11,714 nucleotides of DNA from an uncultured Eubacteriales bacterium (GTDB lineage Bacteria > Bacillota > Clostridia > Peptostreptococcales > Anaerovoracaceae). Within the stretch, counting starts at the first letter, position 1; every line of letters starts with the position of its first letter. Location of the stretch: positions 1-11,714 of the forward strand of contig CADCOV010000159.1 in the NCBI GenBank assembly GCA_902803185.1, in the 5' to 3' direction. Below are positions 7,969 through 11,714 of this stretch, piece after piece. The notes beneath the pieces were generated by a model, which was given only the letters and a program-made list of their open reading frames with translations, ran no database searches and was not told the DNA's origin. A program made the position numbers and the translations under genes.

Positions 7969-7977
7969 TGCTATAAT
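7969..7977 (+). promoter_or_regulatory. Extended -10 promoter for the potassium channel gene
   Basis: TGC-TATAAT is a perfect extended -10 element (TATAAT at 7972-7977). No good -35 is found at 16-18 bp, where the inverted repeat at 7941-7968 lies. The start site should be near 7984, giving a leader of only about 15 bases that already contains TAGGAGG (7988-7994). Confidence 0.65.
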
Positions 7978-7998
7978 AGGGCTGAAATAGGAGGCTCT

Positions 7999-8946
7999 AT
8001 GGAAAACGACACCAGCCTGCGCAGGCGCATCTTTGACATCATAAGACTGGACAACAAGGGAGAACGGAAGAGCAAGGCCTTTGACATCGCGGTCATGGTG
8101 GCCATCATCCTGAACATCCTGATGATGGTGCTGGAGACCTTCTGGCAGCTGGAGCGGTTCCACCCGATCTTCCGGGCGGTGGAGCTGGCCACGGTGATCC
8201 TGTTCATCGCGGAGTATCTGCTGTCGATCTTCACGGCGGACTATCTGTTCCCGGACGTGAGCCGGGGGCGGGCGGCGCTGCAGTTCATCTTCTCCTACGA
8301 CGGCATCGTGGAGCTCTGCAGCATCCTGCCGTTCTTCTTCCTGTCCGGCTTCGTGGTCTTCCGGATGCTCCGGGTGGTGCGGATCCTCCACCTCTTCCGG
8401 ATCAATTCCAACCTGGACTCCTTCAACGTGATCAAATCCGTCCTCGTGGACAAGCGGAACCAGATCATCTCCTCCGTCTTCATCGTGCTGGTTTTGATGA
8501 TGGCGGCCTCCATGTTCATGTACAGCGCGGAGCACGAGGCCCAGCCGGATGAGTTCCCGAACGCCCTGTCCGGCCTCTGGTGGGCGATGCAGACTTTGCT
8601 CACCCTGGGATACGGCGACGTGGTGCCGGTCACCATCGCCGGCAAGATCCTGGGGACCATCATCTCCTTCCTGGGCGTGGGCGTGGTGGCCATCCCGACG
8701 GGCATCATTTCCGCCGGCTTCGTCGAGCGGTATCACGAGATGAGCGTCAGCGCCGACGCCAGCGACTTCTCCCTCCACAAGGTGGTGGTGGACATCGGCA
8801 GCGCCTGGATCGGCATGACCGCTGCGGAGGTGAAGGAGAAGTTCGGCTTCACCATCCTGATCGCCCGGCGGGGCACCGCCTCCATCATCCCGAACGATGA
8901 GTACCACGTGCAGATGGGGGACGTGCTGGCGATCTACAATGATTGA
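7999..8946 (+). CDS. Voltage-gated potassium channel with C-terminal TrkA-C domain
   Basis: Six-helix potassium channel subunit of 315 residues, expected to form a tetramer in the cytoplasmic membrane. S1 lies near 29-46 and S2 near 61-79. S4 (about 120-136) carries Arg122, Arg125, Arg128 and Arg134 at three-residue spacing, with His131 in between, which is a voltage-sensor pattern. S5 is near 155-174. The pore loop contains the selectivity filter TLGYGD (202-207), and S6 (about 214-240) follows. The cytoplasmic tail from about 257 matches a TrkA-C/RCK-C ligand-binding domain, ending in the typical MGDVLAIY. No Rossmann-type RCK-N domain is present between S6 and this tail. The start at 7999 has TAGGAGG four bases upstream. 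An in-frame ATG at 7948 lies inside the inverted repeat, upstream of the promoter, and is rejected. A terminator follows at 8973. Confidence 0.93.
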   Translation: MENDTSLRRRIFDIIRLDNKGERKSKAFDIAVMVAIILNILMMVLETFWQLERFHPIFRAVELATVILFIAEYLLSIFTADYLFPDVSRGRAALQFIFSYDGIVELCSILPFFFLSGFVVFRMLRVVRILHLFRINSNLDSFNVIKSVLVDKRNQIISSVFIVLVLMMAASMFMYSAEHEAQPDEFPNALSGLWWAMQTLLTLGYGDVVPVTIAGKILGTIISFLGVGVVAIPTGIISAGFVERYHEMSVSADASDFSLHKVVVDIGSAWIGMTAAEVKEKFGFTILIARRGTASIIPNDEYHVQMGDVLAIYND

Positions 8947-8972
8947 GGGATGACAAAACCGATGAGAAACAG

Positions 8973-9007
8973 AAAGAGCAGCGTCTTGGAGTGGAAGCTG
9001 CTCTTTT
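8973..9007 (+). terminator. Intrinsic terminator after the channel gene
   Basis: AAAGAGCAGC (8973-8982) pairs perfectly with GCTGCTCTTT (8997-9006) around a 14-base loop, and the descending arm ends in TCTTTT. The U-tract is short but the stem is strong. It lies 26 bases after the channel stop codon and separates that gene from the AT-rich DUF4143 region. Confidence 0.75.
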
Positions 9008-9022
9008 GATTCACGGGCAGGA

Positions 9023-9057
9023 GCGACTAATCCAAAATCTGACTTTAGATTAGTCGC
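9023..9057. repeat. Inverted repeat overlapping the first 24-bp copy
   Basis: GCGACTAATC (9023-9032) is the exact reverse complement of GATTAGTCGC (9048-9057), with 15 bases between. The right arm is the end of the first 24-bp direct repeat, so this 10-mer occurs three times in about 100 bp: once inverted and twice direct (9048-9057 and 9110-9119). It sits entirely upstream of the -35 box. Confidence 0.8.
9034..9057 (+). repeat. 24-bp direct repeat, copy 1
   Basis: This copy starts AAAATCTGAC and ends GATTAGTCGC, and is identical base for base to copy 2. Inside it AATCT (9036-9040) and AGATT (9047-9051) form a 5-bp dyad with a 6-base centre, as expected for a small protein-binding site. It ends 9 bp before the -35 box of the promoter at 9067. 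Confidence 0.9.
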
Positions 9058-9066
9058 AAATTGCTG

Positions 9067-9095
9067 TTGACGGGGACCGTAACGGGGGCTATAAT
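9067..9095 (+). promoter_or_regulatory. Near-consensus sigma-70 promoter for the DUF4143 gene
   Basis: TTGACG (9067-9072) and TATAAT (9090-9095) are separated by exactly 17 bp, differing from consensus by one base. The predicted start near 9102 falls inside repeat copy 2, giving a leader of about 31 bases that contains GGAGGAGG before the ATG at 9133. This is the strongest promoter by sequence in the window. Confidence 0.85.
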
Positions 9096-9119
9096 AAAAT
9101 CTGACTTTAGATTAGTCGC
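9096..9119 (+). repeat. 24-bp direct repeat, copy 2
   Basis: Exact second copy, offset 62 bp from copy 1. It begins at the base right after the TATAAT box and ends at the base before the GGAGGAGG ribosome binding site. The internal dyad is AATCT (9098-9102) and AGATT (9109-9113). A protein bound here would cover the transcription start. Confidence 0.9.
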
Positions 9120-9132
9120 GGAGGAGGGCAAG

Positions 9133-10365
9133 ATGTCTTACATAGAAAGAGCGATGACTCCGGTATTGAGAAAAAGGGCGGCCGCCAGCAAATGCCTTTT
9201 GATCACCGGATCCAGACAAGTTGGAAAGTCTACCCTGGTGAAGCATGTTTTCTCTGATTATAACAGGGCGAATTTTGATGATAGATTGACCAGGCTTCAG
9301 GCGAGGGAAGAACCGGGCCTTTTTTTCCTGAACAATCCCAGGCCTCTTTTTATAGATGAGGTCCAAAAGGAAAACAGTATTCTTGAAGAAATCAAGAAGA
9401 TCGTCGACGAAACAGATCAAAGAGGCCAGTTCATCCTGTCAGGTTCGCAAAAGCTGGAACTGATGAAAGGGATGAGTGAATCTTTGGCAGGGCGTGTTTC
9501 GGTCATGGAGCTGTCCGGACTGTCGCTGAGGGAGATCAAAGGGATCTCTTTTAACAGGCATTTTATTCCATCTGCGGATTATCTGGAACAGCGAGAAAAA
9601 GAATTAAAGCCATATGATGATATATGGGATGTGATCCACAGGGGTTCCTATCCGGAGCTGTATGATACTGAAAGAGACTGGCAGGATTACTACTCATCTT
9701 ATGTTGCAACGTATCTTGAACGCGATATCAACGAACTGATAGCGGCAGACAGCCTCACATTCATGAAGTTTATGACATCAGTCGCCGCAAGAACAGGGGA
9801 GCTGCTCAATTACGCGAATATCGCCAGTGAGGTCGGGGCCAGCGAGCCTACGATAAAGAACTGGATATCGATCCTGGAACGCACGGGGATCGTCCACATA
9901 TTGCAGCCCTATAGCGCGAGTGCACTGACCAGAGCGATCAAAACACCAAAGATCTACTTCAGGGATACCGGCCTTGCCTGTTATCTGACCAGGTGGCTCA
10001 CAGCGGACGCATTGAAGAACTCTGCCGTTGCCGGCAATATGTTCGAGACTTTTGTGGTATCGGAGATATTGAAATCATACAGCAACGAAGGGCAGGATTA
10101 CAAGTTCAGCATCTTCTACTATAGAGGAAAAGATAAAAGGGCTTCTTCTGAGAACGAGATCGATTTGATCATTCAGGAAGACGGACTGCTGTATCCTGTG
10201 GAGATAAAGATGACAGGGAATCCGAAAGCGAGCATGGGATCTGCAAATCAGATTCTTGATAAGATACCTGACAAAAAAAGGGGTATGGGTGTGATCCTGT
10301 GCCTCATTGATAAAAAGACTTATCTAAGGGAGAATCTGGTTGCTCTCCCTATCGAGTTTATTTGA
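9133..10365 (+). CDS. AAA ATPase with DUF4143 domain (AAA_14 family), likely horizontally acquired
   Basis: Orphan P-loop ATPase of 410 residues with an AAA_14 domain and a C-terminal DUF4143 region. Motifs are Walker A GSRQVGKST (26-34), Walker B PLFIDE (71-76) and a sensor-like LSGSQ (102-106). A winged-helix-like segment lies near 222-255 (LLNYANIASEVGASEPTIKN). The C-terminal ENEIDLII...VEIK places Asp344, Glu357 and Lys359 in a D-x12-ExK arrangement, as in PD-(D/E)XK nuclease folds. The cellular role of the family is not established, and nuclease activity is inference. The start at 9133 has AGGAGG (9122-9127) five bases upstream; the longer reading from 9061 would begin upstream of the promoter. 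GC content is far below that of the neighbours (38-57% on four hand-counted lines) and ATA and AGA codons are frequent, which suggests transfer. It has its own strong promoter flanked by direct repeats, and no terminator separates it from sbcD. Confidence 0.9.
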   Translation: MSYIERAMTPVLRKRAAASKCLLITGSRQVGKSTLVKHVFSDYNRANFDDRLTRLQAREEPGLFFLNNPRPLFIDEVQKENSILEEIKKIVDETDQRGQFILSGSQKLELMKGMSESLAGRVSVMELSGLSLREIKGISFNRHFIPSADYLEQREKELKPYDDIWDVIHRGSYPELYDTERDWQDYYSSYVATYLERDINELIAADSLTFMKFMTSVAARTGELLNYANIASEVGASEPTIKNWISILERTGIVHILQPYSASALTRAIKTPKIYFRDTGLACYLTRWLTADALKNSAVAGNMFETFVVSEILKSYSNEGQDYKFSIFYYRGKDKRASSENEIDLIIQEDGLLYPVEIKMTGNPKASMGSANQILDKIPDKKRGMGVILCLIDKKTYLRENLVALPIEFI

Positions 10366-10405
10366 TCGGGACGATATGGCAGCAGTGTCACAGGAGGTAC
10401 AAGGG

Positions 10406-11542
10406 ATGAAACTGATCCATCTTTCTGACCTGCATCTGGGGAAGCGGGTCAACGAGTTTTCCATGCTGGAGGACCAGAGATACATATTGCGGGAGATCCT
10501 CGGGATCATCGATGAGGAGAAACCGGAGGGCGTCCTCATCGCCGGCGACGTCTACGACAAGTCCGTGCCGTCCGCGGAGGCGGTGGCTTTGTTCGACGAG
10601 TTCCTGGCGCGGCTCGCCGCGAGGGGCCTCCAGGTCTTCGTCATCAGCGGCAACCACGACTCCCCGGAGCGGATCGCCTTCGGCGGCCGGCTGATGGCGG
10701 GCAGCGGCGTCCACATGGCGCCGGTGTACGACGGCAAAACCGAAAAGATCACCTTGGCCGACGCCTACGGCCCGGTGAACTTCTATCTGCTGCCCTTCGT
10801 GAAGCCGGCGTCCGTGCGGCGCTTCTTCGAGGAGGAGGAGATCGCGGGCTATACCGACGCGCTCCGGGCGGCGGTGGCCCAGATGGCCATCGATCCGGCG
10901 GAGCGGAACGTGCTCGTGACCCACCAGTTCGTCACCGGGGCGGTCCGGTCCGAATCGGAAGAGGTCAGCGTGGGCGGCAGCGACAACGTGGACGCTTCGG
11001 TGTTCGACGGCTTCGATTACGTGGCCCTGGGCCACATCCACGGGGCCCAGGAGTTCCGCACGGAGCGCACCCTGCTCCGGTACTGCGGCACGCCGCTGAA
11101 GTACAGCTTCTCCGAGCTCAGACACGAGAAGTCGGTGACGGTGGTGGAGCTGGGGGCCAAGGGAGACCTCTCGGTGCGCACCGTGCCCCTCGTGCCGGAG
11201 CGGGACATGTGGGAGATCCGGGACTGCTTTGCCGGGGCGATCGACCGGGAGAAGTACGCCGGGATCCCGCAGGATGACTATCTCAGGATCATCCTGACCG
11301 ACGAGGAGGACGTGCTGGACGCCTTCGCCCGGCTGCAGGCCATCTACCCGAACCTGATGGACCTGAAATACGACAACACCAGGACCCGCTGGGAGAGCGC
11401 CGTCACGGCGGCGGAGGAGGCGCGGTCCCCGCTGGCGCTGTTCGACGACTTCTATGAGATGCAGAACGGCCGGCGGATGGATGAGGAACAAAGCGCCTTC
11501 GTGGCGTCTTTGATCGAAAAGATCTGGGAGGAGGAAGCATGA
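10406..11542 (+). CDS. sbcD: SbcCD exonuclease subunit D (Mre11-type nuclease)
   Basis: SbcD, the metallophosphoesterase nuclease subunit of the SbcCD complex, which cleaves DNA ends, hairpins and protein-blocked ends during repair. The protein has 378 residues, normal for the family. Mre11-type motifs occur in order: DLHLGK with Asp8 and His10, GDVYD with Asp48, GNHDSPER with Asn83 and His84, THQF with His173, and GHIHGAQ with His210 and His212. All are intact. The C-terminal half contains the capping region and the helical SbcC-binding end. The start at 10406 has AGGAGG (10392-10397) eight bases upstream; an in-frame upstream start at 10340 would overlap the DUF4143 gene and add nonconserved residues. 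Its stop overlaps the sbcC start by ATGA. Only 40 bases separate it from the DUF4143 stop, and I see no promoter there. Confidence 0.96.
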   Translation: MKLIHLSDLHLGKRVNEFSMLEDQRYILREILGIIDEEKPEGVLIAGDVYDKSVPSAEAVALFDEFLARLAARGLQVFVISGNHDSPERIAFGGRLMAGSGVHMAPVYDGKTEKITLADAYGPVNFYLLPFVKPASVRRFFEEEEIAGYTDALRAAVAQMAIDPAERNVLVTHQFVTGAVRSESEEVSVGGSDNVDASVFDGFDYVALGHIHGAQEFRTERTLLRYCGTPLKYSFSELRHEKSVTVVELGAKGDLSVRTVPLVPERDMWEIRDCFAGAIDREKYAGIPQDDYLRIILTDEEDVLDAFARLQAIYPNLMDLKYDNTRTRWESAVTAAEEARSPLALFDDFYEMQNGRRMDEEQSAFVASLIEKIWEEEA

Positions 11543-11714
11543 GACCGGTTTTACTTGAGATCTCGGCCTTCGGGCCGTACGCGGGGCGCATGCGCCTCGA
11601 CCTTGAAAAGCTGGGGAGGAGCGGCCTGTACCTGATCACCGGGGACACCGGCGCCGGCAAGACCACCATCTTCGACGCGATCACCTTCGCCCTCTACGGC
11701 GAGGCCAGCGGCGA
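11539..11714 (+). CDS. sbcC: SbcCD ATPase subunit C, N-terminal fragment (cut by window end)
   Basis: Start of SbcC, the Rad50/SMC-like ATPase partner of SbcD. Only the first 58 codons lie in the window. They begin [20 protein letters not shown], typical of SbcC, and include Walker A GDTGAGKT (residues 35-42) followed by [16 protein letters not shown], a family hallmark. The ATG at 11539 overlaps the sbcD stop (ATGA), and AGGAGG at 11529-11534 lies four bases upstream, so the two subunits should be made together. Nothing suggests truncation other than the window edge. The rest (coiled coil, zinc hook and C-terminal ATPase half) must lie downstream. Confidence 0.95.
   Translation, partial: MRPVLLEISAFGPYAGRMRLDLEKLGRSGLYLITGDTGAGKTTIFDAITFALYGEASG

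Noticed and set aside
6993..8907. Minus-strand frames opposite the SPFH and channel genes
   Set aside because: Their translations are compositionally biased mirrors of the real genes (H, D, R and L rich) and overlap two confidently identified + strand genes.
9034..9119. Two repeats separated by 38 bp as a minimal CRISPR array
   Set aside because: There are only two copies, the intervening bases hold a near-consensus promoter, and no cas gene is in the window.
9008..10405. Insertion sequence or transposon carrying the DUF4143 gene
   Set aside because: No transposase or integrase is encoded, no copy of the repeat lies downstream of the gene, and no terminal inverted repeats or target duplications were found around it.
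10388..11491. Minus-strand frame of about 367 codons opposite sbcD
   Set aside because: The sbcD frame carries all the Mre11-type motifs; the opposite frame has none and is a codon-bias shadow.

Overview
The window is dense, GC-rich bacterial DNA. All genes lie on the + strand, with short or overlapping junctions and strong AGGAGG-type ribosome binding sites. The gene content fits a high-GC member of the Bacillota, most likely Clostridia: a MoxR / DUF58 / transglutaminase operon, an M18 aminopeptidase, a DUF3810 protein, an SPFH protein and sbcDC. That placement is an inference from gene style; no rRNA or other marker is present.

Region 1 (1-6793) looks like one transcription unit of five genes: a MoxR-type AAA+ ATPase, a DUF58 membrane protein, a large membrane-anchored transglutaminase-like protein, an M18 aminopeptidase and a DUF3810 membrane protein with an HExxH motif. 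The first three are a widely conserved trio thought to act at the cell envelope: the ATPase remodels or activates, DUF58 is the partner, and the transglutaminase fold is held outside the membrane. The last two are metallopeptidase-like and may only be co-transcribed.

Region 2 (6794-9007) holds two genes with their own promoters. One is an SPFH/band 7 membrane scaffold protein. The other is a six-helix voltage-gated potassium channel with a C-terminal TrkA-C (RCK-C) domain. Both promoters have an extended -10 element and a palindrome touching the core promoter. A hairpin terminator follows the channel gene.

Region 3 (9008-10365) is a visibly different insert: an AAA ATPase/DUF4143 gene with much lower GC than its surroundings (about 46% on hand-counted lines, against about 65-70% around it). 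It is preceded by the most striking non-coding structure in the window. An exact 24-bp direct repeat, itself containing a small dyad, brackets a near-consensus sigma-70 promoter (TTGACG, 17 bp, TATAAT). An inverted copy of the repeat's last 10 bp lies just upstream.

Region 4 (10406-11714) is sbcD followed by the start of sbcC, overlapping by ATGA and cut by the window end. These encode the SbcCD double-strand-break nuclease. I see no convincing promoter or terminator between the DUF4143 gene and sbcD, so sbcDC may be read from the repeat-flanked promoter.

Most genes here belong to known families. The best candidate for something undescribed is the repeat-bracketed promoter and its DUF4143 gene, placed directly upstream of sbcDC.
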